Below, piece after piece: positions 1 through 12,188 of a DNA stretch of 64,000 bases. Origin of the DNA: Aquabacterium olei (GTDB taxonomy: Bacteria; Pseudomonadota; Gammaproteobacteria; Burkholderiales; Burkholderiaceae_C); contig NZ_CP029210.1 of assembly GCF_003100395.1 (NCBI RefSeq), positions 2,418,001 to 2,482,000 on the forward strand, read 5' to 3'. A model generated the notes under the pieces. That model was not told where the DNA came from, did no database searches, and saw nothing but the letters and a program-made list of their open reading frames with translations. The position numbers and the translations under genes were made by a program. Each line of letters begins with the position of its first letter. The stretch's first letter is position 1.

Positions 1-1
1 C

Positions 2-2800
<2,799 letters not shown>

Positions 2801-3116
2801 GGCGGCCACCGCGGCGGGCGCGGTGATGAGCAAGGCCTCGGGAGCGTGCGCGCGAACGAGGCCTTGTCTGTCTCCGAAGTGCATCTGCGCCCGCAGCCAC
2901 GTTCGGCTCGCTGGCTCACACAATGAGCCCGCCGAGCCTGGCACCGTCAGAGCCTGACCGCATCAGGGTCTTCGATGCACAGCCATTCAGTGCCTTCTTG
3001 ATCTGAGACCCTTGTTTTCGATGCTCGGCTGCAACAAGCTCGGGCGCTCGCTGTCAAGAAGTGCTTGGTGTTTTTCACAACACCCTTCCATAATCCGATT
3101 CCATAGGATGTTCACC
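2801..3116. other. nrdA-nrdB intergenic region (316 nt)
   Basis: No convincing gene. It holds a perfect 10-bp inverted repeat, 2831-2840 (CAAGGCCTCG) with 2857-2866, separated by 16 nt; it has no T-run, so it may be a weak terminator or mRNA-stabilising hairpin after nrdA. Near the right end lies a second dyad and possible promoter for nrdB, listed separately. A gap this long suggests nrdB can be expressed separately from nrdA. Confidence 0.6.
3065..3094 (+). promoter_or_regulatory. Possible nrdB promoter overlapped by an inverted repeat
   Basis: A -10-like CATAAT (3089-3094, 5 of 6 consensus bases) sits 18 nt after a weak -35-like TTGGTG (3065-3070). A perfect inverted repeat GGTGTT (3067-3072) / AACACC (3079-3084) with a 6-nt centre overlaps the -35 and spacer, where a repressor could act. 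It is not a clear match to the NrdR box as I know it. Promoter and operator roles are inference. Confidence 0.35.
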
Positions 3117-4301
3117 ATGCTGGTCTGGGAAGACGACTCCTCCAACGCCTCTTCGAACCCTGTCGGTTCTGTGCCTCAACCGCTGCCGGCCTCTGCCCCC
3201 AGCGATGCACGGAATGCCCCGATGTCGACGGCTGGCGCAGCCCCCGTGCACACCCCCGCCAACTCTGTTCAGGCCGCTTCCACGCGCCGCGTGAACGTCG
3301 CCGACAAGCGCATCATCAACGGTCAGACCGACGTCAATCAGCTGGTGCCCTTCAAGTACAAGTGGGCTTGGGAGAAGTACCTCGCCACCTGCGCCAACCA
3401 CTGGATGCCGCAGGAAGTGAACATGAGCCGCGACATCGCGCTCTGGAAGGACCCGAACGGCCTGACCGATGACGAGCGCCGCATCATCAAGCGCAACCTC
3501 GGCTTCTTCGTCACCGCCGACTCGCTGGCCGCCAACAACATCACGCTGGGCACCTACCGCCACATCACGGCGCCGGAGTGCCGCCAGTTCCTGCTGCGCC
3601 AGGCCTTTGAAGAAGCGATCCACACGCACGCCTATCAGTACATCGTGGAATCGCTGGGTCTCGATGAATCCGAGATCTTCAACGCCTACCACGAGGTCCA
3701 GTCGATCCGCGACAAGGACGAGTTCCTGATCCCCTTCATCGAAGCGATCATGGACCCGAACTTCAAGACGGGCACGATGGAGAACGACCAGACGCTGCTG
3801 AAGTCGCTGATCGTGTTCGCCTGCCTGATGGAAGGCCTGTTCTTCTACGTCGGCTTCACGCAGATCCTGGCGCTGGGTCGCCAGAACAAGATGACCGGCG
3901 CCGCCGAGCAGTACCAGTACATCCTGCGCGACGAGTCGATGCACTGCAACTTCGGCATCGACCTGATCAACCAGCTCAAGCTCGAGAACCCGCATCTGTG
4001 GACGCCCGAGTTCAAGGCCGAGATCAAGGCCCTGTTCATCAAGGCGGTCGAGCTCGAATACCGCTACGCCGAAGACACCATGCCGCGCGGCGTGCTGGGT
4101 CTCAACGCATCCATGTTCAAGGGCTACCTGCGCTACATCGCGAACCGCCGCGCCACGCAGATCGGCCTGGAAGAGCTCTTCCCGAACGAAGAGAACCCCT
4201 TCCCCTGGATGAGCGAAATGATCGATCTGAAGAAGGAACGCAACTTCTTCGAAACCCGCGTCATCGAATACCAGTCGGGCGGCGCCCTGTCCTGGGATTG
4301 A
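3117..4301 (+). CDS. nrdB: Ribonucleoside-diphosphate reductase class I, small (beta) subunit
   Basis: Diiron-tyrosyl radical subunit that generates the radical used by NrdA. The ferritin-like core carries the expected ligands: Asp in [10 protein letters not shown], Glu/His in EEAIHTHAY, Glu in [10 protein letters not shown], and Glu/His in [10 protein letters not shown]. The radical tyrosine is the Y of HTHAY, four residues after the His ligand as in E. coli Y122, so this is a tyrosyl-radical (class Ia-type) enzyme. The ATG at 3117 (MLVWEDDSS) was chosen because AGGA at 3105-3108 is 8 nt upstream; the ATG at 3108 overlaps that site and the frame also extends to 3012. About 394 aa. Residues up to about 65 are a low-complexity Ala/Pro/Ser linker before the conserved fold, longer than in E. 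coli NrdB. Confidence 0.96.
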   Translation: MLVWEDDSSNASSNPVGSVPQPLPASAPSDARNAPMSTAGAAPVHTPANSVQAASTRRVNVADKRIINGQTDVNQLVPFKYKWAWEKYLATCANHWMPQEVNMSRDIALWKDPNGLTDDERRIIKRNLGFFVTADSLAANNITLGTYRHITAPECRQFLLRQAFEEAIHTHAYQYIVESLGLDESEIFNAYHEVQSIRDKDEFLIPFIEAIMDPNFKTGTMENDQTLLKSLIVFACLMEGLFFYVGFTQILALGRQNKMTGAAEQYQYILRDESMHCNFGIDLINQLKLENPHLWTPEFKAEIKALFIKAVELEYRYAEDTMPRGVLGLNASMFKGYLRYIANRRATQIGLEELFPNEENPFPWMSEMIDLKKERNFFETRVIEYQSGGALSWD

Positions 4302-4457
4302 TCCGGCCAGCAAGAGCACTCGGACAGCCCAGCACATGACCTCCCGGCCTTCCCCATTCACTGCACCGCGCTCAGATCCTAGGGGGCGTCGGGCGGTGAA
4401 TCCCTGTGCTGCGTGCTGCAGTGCAGTGCTCTTTGCAACTTGATCAAGGAGATCCGT

Positions 4458-4922
4458 ATGGCAACTGCGAAGAAAGTGGCAGCAAAGAAAGCTGCCCCGG
4501 CCAAGAAGGCCGCTGTGAAGAAGGCGGCACCAGCCAAGAAGGCCGCCGCCCCGGTGAAGAAGGCTGCAGCGCCTGCCAAGAAGGCCGCTCCGGCCAAGAA
4601 GGCAGCGCCCGCCAAGAAGGCCGCCGTGAAGAAGGCTGCACCGGCCAAGAAGGCGGCACCCGCGAAGAAGGCCGCCGCCCCGGTGAAGAAGGCTGCAGCG
4701 CCGGCCAAGAAGGCGGCTCCGGCGAAGAAGGCCGCGCCCGCCAAGAAGGCCGCCGTGAAGAAGGCCGAAGCGCCTGCCAAGAAGGCCGCTCCGGCCAAGA
4801 AGGCTGCAGCCAAGAAGGCCGCCGCCAAGCCTGCCGCTGTGAAGAAGACGTCGGCCCCGGCAGCCAAGACCACGCTGAGCCCCCAGGCCGCGTGGCCCTT
4901 CCCGACGGGCACCAAGCCCTGA
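4458..4922 (+). CDS. Histone H1-like Ala/Lys/Pro-rich DNA-binding protein
   Basis: A 154-aa, extremely basic protein built almost wholly from PAKKA and AVKKA units, like the C-terminal tail of eukaryotic histone H1 and the bacterial H1-like proteins (HctA/BpH1 type) common in Burkholderiales. The likely role is nonspecific DNA binding and nucleoid compaction; this follows from composition, not a folded domain. AAGGAGA at 4446-4452 precedes the ATG at 4458 and decides the start. The last about 20 residues (SPQAAWPFPTGTKP) are not repetitive. The repeats are nearly identical at DNA level too (see the repeat feature), so length may vary between strains. A strong terminator follows. The preceding 156 nt after nrdB show nothing else clear. 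Confidence 0.88.
   Translation: MATAKKVAAKKAAPAKKAAVKKAAPAKKAAAPVKKAAAPAKKAAPAKKAAPAKKAAVKKAAPAKKAAPAKKAAAPVKKAAAPAKKAAPAKKAAPAKKAAVKKAEAPAKKAAPAKKAAAKKAAAKPAAVKKTSAPAAKTTLSPQAAWPFPTGTKP
4509..4748 (+). repeat. Internal tandem duplication inside the histone H1-like gene
   Basis: Residues 18-54 and 55-97 are two copies of one segment (AAVKKAAPAKKA, then AAPVKK, then three PAKK units). The second copy differs by one extra PAKKAA hexapeptide. The underlying DNA is also highly repetitive (recurrent aagaaggcc), which favours slippage or unequal recombination. Confidence 0.85.
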
Positions 4923-4954
4923 CGGCCCCAGCAAGGCAACACGCCTTTCTGACC

Positions 4955-4977
4955 AACCCGGCTCCGGCCGGGTTTTT
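4955..4977 (+). terminator. Rho-independent terminator after the histone H1-like gene
   Basis: Perfect 8-bp stem AACCCGGC / GCCGGGTT with a TCCG tetraloop (4963-4966), running into five T residues (4973-4977). It starts 32 nt after the stop codon. Confidence 0.9.
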
Positions 4978-5145
4978 CGTTTCAGTCACGCCCTGGTCCC
5001 CAGAGTACTTTCCCCACCATATGCATTGAAGGGGATCGCACATGGGCAAGACGGCGGCCCGGTGTCCCTCTACACTCGGTCGGGTGACCAGGCGCACGGT
5101 CATCGATGGCGCCCTCGGTCGCGGCCCCCTCGCCCTCACGCTGCC

Positions 5146-6633
5146 ATGCCCCGTCCAGTCCTGCCTGATGCACTCGAGGCGTGCCCCGACGCCCTTTTCA
5201 CCACCGATGCCGACGGCCGCATCGTCGACTGGGGTCCGGGTGCCGAGGCCACCTATGGGTACGGCGCCGAAGAGGCCGTCGGCAAGGATGCAACCGACCT
5301 GCTGATTCCGGGCCACCACATTGAGGGCGAACGTGCTGTCCGTGTCGAAGCCTCCCGTGGGCCGCAACCCAGCTTCGAGGCCTTGCGCGTGCGCCGTGAC
5401 GGCACGCGTATTTACGTCAACGCGACCTTGCGGGCGCTGTACGACGACGCCCGCCTGCTGCAAGGCTTTCTGCATCGGGACACCGACATCACGCACCTCC
5501 GCGTGCGCCAGGACACGGCCGCCGTCGCCACGCGCTACGGAACGCTGCTGAACTCGACGCCGGACGCCATCATCATCGTCAATGACATTGGCCGCATCGT
5601 GCTGGCCAACGTGCATGCCGAGGCGCTGTTCGCCTACGACGCGAACAGCCTCCTGGGCCATCCCATCGAAGTGCTCCTGCCCGAGCGCTTCCAGCATCGC
5701 CATGTGGCCCACCGCACCCGCTATTTCGACCACCCCCGCACACGCCCCATGGGCGCGGGGCTGGAGCTTTACGGCCGCCGCAGCAATGGCGAAGAATTCC
5801 CGGTCGAAATCAGCCTGAGTCCGCTGGACACCGACAAGGGCCGCTTCGGCATGAGCGCCATTCGCGACATCAGCGAACGCAAGCGCTTCGAGAAAGCCCT
5901 GCACGACCAGAACGTCGAACTCGAGCGCGCCAGCCGGGCCAAGGACCGCTTTCTCGCGTCCATGAGCCATGAACTGCGGACGCCGCTCAATGCCATCATC
6001 GGCTTCACCAGCCTGTTGCTGATGCGCCTGCCGGGCCCGCTGACGGCCGACCAGGAAAAACAGCTCGAAGCCGTGCGCTCCAGCGGCAAGCACCTGCTCG
6101 CGCTGATCAACGATCTGCTCGACGTGGCCCGCATCGAGTCGGGCCACGTCGACCTGAGCATCGAGCCGGTGATCTGCCAGGACGTCGTGCGGGAGGTTCT
6201 GACCGCCCTCGAGCTCGCCGCGCAGGCCAAGGGCCTGACCCTCGACAGCGACATGCCCACGACCACCGTCATTGTCCACACCGACCGGCGGGCGCTGCAC
6301 CAGATCCTGCTGAACCTGGGTAACAACGCCGTGAAGTACACGCAGACCGGGCGCGTGTGCGTGTCGGTTTCCGAGCAAGCCGACCCGGGTCGGACCGTCA
6401 CCCGCCTGTCGGTGCTGGACACCGGTCCCGGCATTCCGGCCAGCGAGCAGCACAAACTGTTCAAGGCCTTCTCCCAGGTGACCCGCGCCGACGCCCATTC
6501 GATCGAGGGCACCGGCCTGGGCCTTTACCTGTGTCAGCAACTCGCCCAGCTGATCGGCGGGCACATCGAGATGCACAGCGTCGAGGGCCAGGGCAGCCGT
6601 TTCACCCTCGTGCTGGAGCCACGCACCCCATGA
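5146..6633 (+). CDS. PAS-domain sensor histidine kinase (soluble)
   Basis: Two-component sensor of about 495 aa. Two PAS domains (about residues 12-115 and 125-250; the second has the DIGRIVLANVHAEALF pattern) are followed by HisKA with MSHELRTPLN as phospho-acceptor site and an HATPase_c domain with N, G1 (DTGPGIP) and G2 (GTGLGLY) boxes. No transmembrane segment is visible, so sensing is probably cytoplasmic; the ligand is unknown. The frame stays open upstream to 5026, but that region translates to Arg-rich sequence unlike a protein; the ATG at 5146 (MPRPVLPDALEACPDALF) leads directly into PAS and is preferred, though it has no strong ribosome binding site. The stop overlaps the start of the next gene (ATGA), so the two are translationally coupled and this kinase probably phosphorylates that regulator. 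Confidence 0.88.
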   Translation: MPRPVLPDALEACPDALFTTDADGRIVDWGPGAEATYGYGAEEAVGKDATDLLIPGHHIEGERAVRVEASRGPQPSFEALRVRRDGTRIYVNATLRALYDDARLLQGFLHRDTDITHLRVRQDTAAVATRYGTLLNSTPDAIIIVNDIGRIVLANVHAEALFAYDANSLLGHPIEVLLPERFQHRHVAHRTRYFDHPRTRPMGAGLELYGRRSNGEEFPVEISLSPLDTDKGRFGMSAIRDISERKRFEKALHDQNVELERASRAKDRFLASMSHELRTPLNAIIGFTSLLLMRLPGPLTADQEKQLEAVRSSGKHLLALINDLLDVARIESGHVDLSIEPVICQDVVREVLTALELAAQAKGLTLDSDMPTTTVIVHTDRRALHQILLNLGNNAVKYTQTGRVCVSVSEQADPGRTVTRLSVLDTGPGIPASEQHKLFKAFSQVTRADAHSIEGTGLGLYLCQQLAQLIGGHIEMHSVEGQGSRFTLVLEPRTP

Positions 6634-7487
6634 GTCGCCGCATTCTCGTCATCGAGGACAACGCCATGAACCTGGCCCTCATGACTTACGTGCTGGAAGC
6701 CTTCGGGTGCACTGTGCTGAGCGCCCCCGATGGCCTGAGGGGCATGGCGGTCATCCGCGAGGCGCGACCGGATCTGGTGCTGTGCGACATCCAGATGCCC
6801 CTGATGGACGGGTATGCCGTGGCGCGCGAGATGAAGCAGGACCGGGCCACGGCCGCCATCCCGCTGATCGCCGTGACGGCTTCGGCCATGCTGGGCGACC
6901 GGGAGCGCATGATCGAGGCCGGCTTCGACGGCTACCTGTCCAAGCCCATCGACCCGGCGACACTCATGAACGACCTTGCCCCCTTTCTGGAGCGCAAAAA
7001 CCAGGCGGCGGGCACAGCCCACACCGGGGCCGGTGCCTTCCGCATCCCGCCTCAGGACGGCACTCAGCGCACCCCGGCCTCTGCAGCGCTTGCCCCCACA
7101 CACACCATTCTGGTGGTGGACGACGAGCCCCTGAACCTCAGCCTGAAGTCGAGCCTGCTCGAGCCCATGGGCTACCGGGTGATCACGGCGGCAGGCATGG
7201 CACAGGGCCTCGCCCTGGCGCGCCAGCACCGCCCCGACCTCATCATCTCGGACGTCGGGCTGCATCCTGACGCCGGCGGCTTCGACCTGATCCGTCAGCT
7301 CAAGGCCGACCCCGCCGTGCAGCACATTGCCGTGGTCTTCATCACCGCCACACACCGCAACCCCGTCTGGGAAGCGGAAGGCCTGCGCCTCGGGGCTCGC
7401 CGCTTCCTGTATCGCCCCCTCGACAGCGACGAGTTGCTCGGGGAGATCCAGGCCTGCCTTCCGCATGGCGGACCCGAGAACAGCTGA
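6630..7487 (+). CDS. Response regulator with two receiver domains and no output domain
   Basis: A 285-aa protein overlapping the kinase stop by ATGA. REC1 (residues 1-125) has the acidic pair in VIEDN, phospho-acceptor D53 (LCDIQMP), the Thr of VTAS and the Lys of LSKPID, so it should be phosphorylatable. REC2 (about 155-280) keeps VVDDEP, D208 (ISDVGL) and the Thr of FITAT, but the invariant Lys of the K-P motif is Arg (R262 in LYRPLD). That substitution usually weakens or abolishes normal receiver switching. The two receivers are joined by a Pro/Ala-rich linker, and no DNA-binding or enzymatic domain follows. It probably acts by protein-protein contact or as a phosphate sink or relay; this is inference. 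Confidence 0.87.
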   Translation: MSRRILVIEDNAMNLALMTYVLEAFGCTVLSAPDGLRGMAVIREARPDLVLCDIQMPLMDGYAVAREMKQDRATAAIPLIAVTASAMLGDRERMIEAGFDGYLSKPIDPATLMNDLAPFLERKNQAAGTAHTGAGAFRIPPQDGTQRTPASAALAPTHTILVVDDEPLNLSLKSSLLEPMGYRVITAAGMAQGLALARQHRPDLIISDVGLHPDAGGFDLIRQLKADPAVQHIAVVFITATHRNPVWEAEGLRLGARRFLYRPLDSDELLGEIQACLPHGGPENS

Positions 7488-7664
7488 CCACTCCGCCCGC
7501 GCGCGGCTTTCATCCCCCGGCAAAGCCAGGCCCCCGACTTGCGTGTTCCCCCCGTGATCGGGCGCTGTGCACGGGCACGCCGCCTGCCTACAGTGGTTGC
7601 TGCCGTCGGTGCCATGGCCCCAGGCGCGTCGGCATGCATGACCCACGGGGCACGGAGCACCACC

Positions 7665-7856
7665 ATGTCGAGCGAATCCGGCGCAGATGACAACAAGGCC
7701 CAGCTGGCGGACGTCCAGGCCGCCCTCTTCAGCCTGCGTGACGGCCTGATGAACCTCAAGATGTCCTTGCTGGAACTGGCCTGCATGACCGACGAGGACG
7801 CGCAGCAGCAGGCGCAGCTGGAAAGCGAACGGCTGATGGCCCGCCTGCGAGGCTGA
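7665..7856 (+). CDS. Small hypothetical protein (63 aa)
   Basis: Function not recognised. The ATG at 7665 has GGAG (7654-7657) 7 nt upstream. The product is short, acidic and predicted helical (AALFSLRDGLMNLKMSLLELAC, with heptad-like Leu/Met spacing), suggesting a small coiled-coil or helical adaptor. No signal peptide or membrane segment. It lies alone between the regulator and ettA; the 177 nt before it hold nothing I can name. Real-gene status rests on the ribosome binding site and plausible composition. Confidence 0.6.
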   Translation: MSSESGADDNKAQLADVQAALFSLRDGLMNLKMSLLELACMTDEDAQQQAQLESERLMARLRG

Positions 7857-7868
7857 CTCGGGAAAACA

Positions 7869-7931
7869 AAACCGCGGGCGCAACGCCAGCTCACCCCGCA
7901 AACCGCCGCGGTTGCTTACACTACGCGGTTT
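7869..7931 (+). promoter_or_regulatory. Region upstream of ettA with a repeated AAACCGC element
   Basis: AAACCGC at 7900-7906 pairs perfectly with GCGGTTT at 7925-7931 across 18 nt, and a further direct copy of AAACCGC lies at 7869-7875. Between the arms is TTGCTTACACT, with TACACT (7917-7922) a possible -10. Whether this is an operator, a leader hairpin or chance is not known. Confidence 0.3.
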
Positions 7932-7961
7932 GACGAAAGACACTCGCGAAGCGAGCCCGCC

Positions 7962-9626
<1,665 letters not shown>

Positions 9627-9644
9627 GCCCCCCTCAGCTCACGG

Positions 9645-9673
9645 AACAAAGCCCGCCATGTGCGGGCTTTGTT
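9645..9673 (+). terminator. Terminator after ettA
   Basis: Perfect 12-bp stem AACAAAGCCCGC (9645-9656) / GCGGGCTTTGTT (9662-9673) with a CATGT loop. The following tract is only moderately T-rich. It lies 18 nt after the ettA stop. Confidence 0.85.
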
Positions 9674-9805
9674 CTTCCCGCATCTGCATGCTTTCAGGGG
9701 TTATCACGGGGCTTCCTGCAGCGAAGCGCCAAAGGCCGGGGTCTAGAATTTGCCGCATCCTGCCACTCCCGATGGAGGGGCAGCATGACCATCACCGGAG
9801 ACCTT

Positions 9806-10828
9806 ATGACCACACGCTTTACCCGCCTGCTGACCTCCACCGCACTGGCTGTCTCGGCCATGACGATGGGCGGGTGCGCGCTGATCGAGTCCAACGTCAG
9901 CAACACCACCCTGTCCATCCTGGAAGACGGCTTCACCCCGCCGGTGCTGCAAGTCACGGACGTGGAGATGGCCTGCAGCTTCTCGATGGTCAACACCCCG
10001 CTCGTCGGCGCCGCTCGCAACTTCTATGGCGACCCGTCCCTGATGGAAACGGTGATGCTGTCCTCGGCGGGTGTGTGTTCCGAGAACCAGGCGGTGAACG
10101 AGGAAATGCGCTACCTGCGGGCGGCCCGCGACAAGCGCGCAGACGAAGCCCAGGACGCCCGCATCGCCCAGAAACGCCATCTGGCCGTGGCGGCACAGCG
10201 CCAGTTCGCCGCCTTCAACCGCATGAAGACCAAGCTGGAGCAGAAGTACTTCTTCAAGTACGGCAGCAGCTGCCCGCGCTTCAAGCGCGACTTCGACGAA
10301 CTGGTCTACCTGCTGGGCAGCGTCGCCGGCCTGCAGGCAATGCAGAACGACATTGCAGCGCAGCAGTCGGTCGGCGTGCCCACCGACACTGCGCCGCTTG
10401 CCGAGCGCGCCATGAACTGCCTGGACAACGCGAAATGGTGGGGCGCTCCCGATGCGACCCGCGCGGTGGTCTGGAGCATCATTCCCGGCAATGCCGAGGG
10501 CAAGGATGTGAAGGGCACCTTCGACCGCGCCATGGCGCAAGGCGAAGCCAAGGGCGTGCGCCTGCCCCACGTGATGGCGGCCGTGGCGGCCCAGTCGGGT
10601 GACGACCAGGCGCGCCTGCGTGAGGTGATCAAGCGCTTCACGGCCAACAAGGACTTCCAGCCCAACGCGCAGTACCGACTGATCGACGCCATCGCCCAGT
10701 CCCAGCTTACCAACATGTCGGACCGCCTTTGGACACAGGGTGCTGGCACCCGCACGCCCATTGCCGGCCTCGGCAAGTTCTGGGACGACAAGGGCGAGCA
10801 GATTGACGCCGACAGTTTCCTGAAATGA
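9806..10828 (+). CDS. Lipoprotein resembling TRAP-transporter-associated TatT component
   Basis: A 340-aa secreted lipoprotein: basic start MTTRFTR, hydrophobic stretch, then lipobox MGGC about 24 residues in. An ATG at 9785 adds MTITGDL and also has a ribosome binding site; 9806 gives the better signal peptide and has GGAG 5 nt upstream. The mature N-terminal part resembles the helical TatT (Tp0956-like) family in the run NTPLVGAARNFYGDPSL, then SSAGVCSENQAVN and RYLRAARDKR. That family forms periplasmic, membrane-anchored partners of TRAP systems. The genes immediately downstream encode a solute-binding protein and a TRAP large permease, which supports the reading. The C-terminal half (about 200-340) is not recognised. 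The family assignment is from pattern memory and needs a profile search. Confidence 0.6.
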   Translation: MTTRFTRLLTSTALAVSAMTMGGCALIESNVSNTTLSILEDGFTPPVLQVTDVEMACSFSMVNTPLVGAARNFYGDPSLMETVMLSSAGVCSENQAVNEEMRYLRAARDKRADEAQDARIAQKRHLAVAAQRQFAAFNRMKTKLEQKYFFKYGSSCPRFKRDFDELVYLLGSVAGLQAMQNDIAAQQSVGVPTDTAPLAERAMNCLDNAKWWGAPDATRAVVWSIIPGNAEGKDVKGTFDRAMAQGEAKGVRLPHVMAAVAAQSGDDQARLREVIKRFTANKDFQPNAQYRLIDAIAQSQLTNMSDRLWTQGAGTRTPIAGLGKFWDDKGEQIDADSFLK

Positions 10829-10936
10829 TCTTCCCTGCGGGCGCGGCGGGCTAGGGAATCCCCTTCCCCCGTGTGTGTGGGCACTGGACATCGCTGCTCA
10901 GGCATCCCCAGATATAGTTACAAAACGGTTGTTTGA

Positions 10937-10950
10937 ACTACGTGCGTAGT
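10937..10950. promoter_or_regulatory. Short perfect dyad upstream of the TRAP binding-protein gene
   Basis: ACTACG-TG-CGTAGT is a perfect 6-2-6 inverted repeat about 85 nt before the start at 11034. A -10-like TATAGT (10913-10918) lies just upstream, although the nearest TGGACA (10885-10890) is 22 nt away, which is too far for a standard promoter. It could be an operator; inference only. Confidence 0.3.
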
Positions 10951-10981
10951 CAGATTAGACGGCGCACATCAAACGACGGCT

Positions 10982-11014
10982 CGGGGGTGACGCATGCGCT
11001 GCCCCCGGCTTTTT
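10982..11014 (+). terminator. Possible terminator or attenuator in the leader of the TRAP binding-protein gene
   Basis: CGGGGG (10982-10987) pairs with CCCCCG (11002-11007) around a loop containing the palindrome CGCATGCG, and five T residues follow (11010-11014). It is only about 20 nt before the next start codon, so it could terminate the lipoprotein transcript or attenuate the downstream genes. Confidence 0.45.
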
Positions 11015-11033
11015 GGCACCGAGGAGCAGTTGC

Positions 11034-12086
11034 ATGAAGTTGGCCCGTCACATCAGCCTGGTCGGCATCGCCGGCCTGATTTCCCTCAGCGCAGCACCTG
11101 GCGTCCACGCGAGCCAGAGGGTGTGCGTCTACGACCTGCTGGGCGCCTCTGGCGACCTGTTCAACATGGCGAAGGACTATGCCGTCGCCATGCAGAAGCA
11201 TGGCGCCAGCATCGACCTGAAGGGGTACACCGATGAACGTGTGGCCACGGAAGACTTCCGCACCGGCCAGTGCGACGCCGTGATCGCCACGGCCTTCCGC
11301 ACCCGTCAGTTCAACGCAGTGGCTGGCTCCATCGACACGCTGGGCGCGACCACCATCGTGCGCGACGGCAAGATCGACATGGCGGGCAGCTACGACGTGG
11401 TGCGCAAGCTCATCCAGACCTACGCCGACCCCGCCGCCGCCAAGCTCATGATCGACGGGCCGTACGAGATCGGTGGCATCACGCCGCTGGGCGCGGCTTA
11501 CCCGATCGTCAACGACCGCAAGATCAACACGGTCGAGGCCCTCGCCGGCAAGCGCATCGCCTCGTTCGATTACGACAAGGCCCAGGCCGTGATGATCCAG
11601 CGCATCGGCGCGCAGCCGGTGTCGGCCGACATCACGAACTTCTCGACCAAGTTCAACAACGGCACGGTCGACATGATCGCGGCGCCGTCCATGGCGTACA
11701 AGCCGCTCGAACTCTACAAGGGCATCGGCAAGAACGGCGCCATGGCGCGCTTCCCGATCATGATCCTGACCTACCAGGTCGTGCTGAACCACAGCAAGTT
11801 CCCTGAAGGCTTCGGCCAGGCCTCGCGCAACTACTGGATGACCCAGTTCGACCGCGCGCTGCAGCTCATCCGCCAGGCTGACGCCAGCGTGCCGCCCGCC
11901 ACGTGGATGGAGCTCTCGCCCGAGAACGCTTACAAGTACACGCTGATGCTGCGCGAGTCGCGCATCGACATCGCGCAGAAGGGCCTGTACGACAAGCGCG
12001 GCCTCAAGGTCATCAAGAAGATCCGCTGCAAGGTGAACGCGGCTGACCCGGAGTGCACGACCAAGTCCGAAGAAGACTGGAAGTAA
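11034..12086 (+). CDS. Periplasmic solute-binding protein of a TRAP-type transporter (atypical DctP-like)
   Basis: A 350-aa exported protein. The signal peptide is MKLARHISLVGIAGLISLSA with cleavage expected after HAS (about residue 29). GAGGAG at 11021-11026 is 7 nt before the ATG. The mature protein looks like a two-lobe binding protein: the segment EALAGKRIASFDYDKAQAV, then SADITNFSTKFNNGTVD, parallels the DctP pattern in which a hinge region is followed by a lobe that reads how ligand-dependent the site is. It lacks a typical DctP N-terminus (it opens RVCVYDLLGASGDLF) and has four cysteines, two near the C-terminus. I believe it belongs to the putative solute-binding family once labelled DUF6091. 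It is followed 102 nt downstream by the permease. The substrate is unknown. Confidence 0.72.
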   Translation: MKLARHISLVGIAGLISLSAAPGVHASQRVCVYDLLGASGDLFNMAKDYAVAMQKHGASIDLKGYTDERVATEDFRTGQCDAVIATAFRTRQFNAVAGSIDTLGATTIVRDGKIDMAGSYDVVRKLIQTYADPAAAKLMIDGPYEIGGITPLGAAYPIVNDRKINTVEALAGKRIASFDYDKAQAVMIQRIGAQPVSADITNFSTKFNNGTVDMIAAPSMAYKPLELYKGIGKNGAMARFPIMILTYQVVLNHSKFPEGFGQASRNYWMTQFDRALQLIRQADASVPPATWMELSPENAYKYTLMLRESRIDIAQKGLYDKRGLKVIKKIRCKVNAADPECTTKSEEDWK

Positions 12087-12188
12087 GCACGGCCCCTCGC
12101 CCGCCTCGCCGAGGCCCTGCGCTGACCGCAGGGCCACGCCCTCCCTCACCCCCGCCTGCAGGAACGCTCGGCCACCGAGCGGCCCACG

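Noticed and set aside
4458..4922. Repeat-rich stretch as a possible CRISPR array or satellite
   Set aside because: Repeats are in frame with a lysine-rich protein, irregular in spacing and lack unique spacers.
10885..10918. TGGACA and TATAGT as a standard promoter
   Set aside because: Each box has 5 of 6 consensus bases, but the spacer is 22 nt, too long for a normal sigma-70 promoter.
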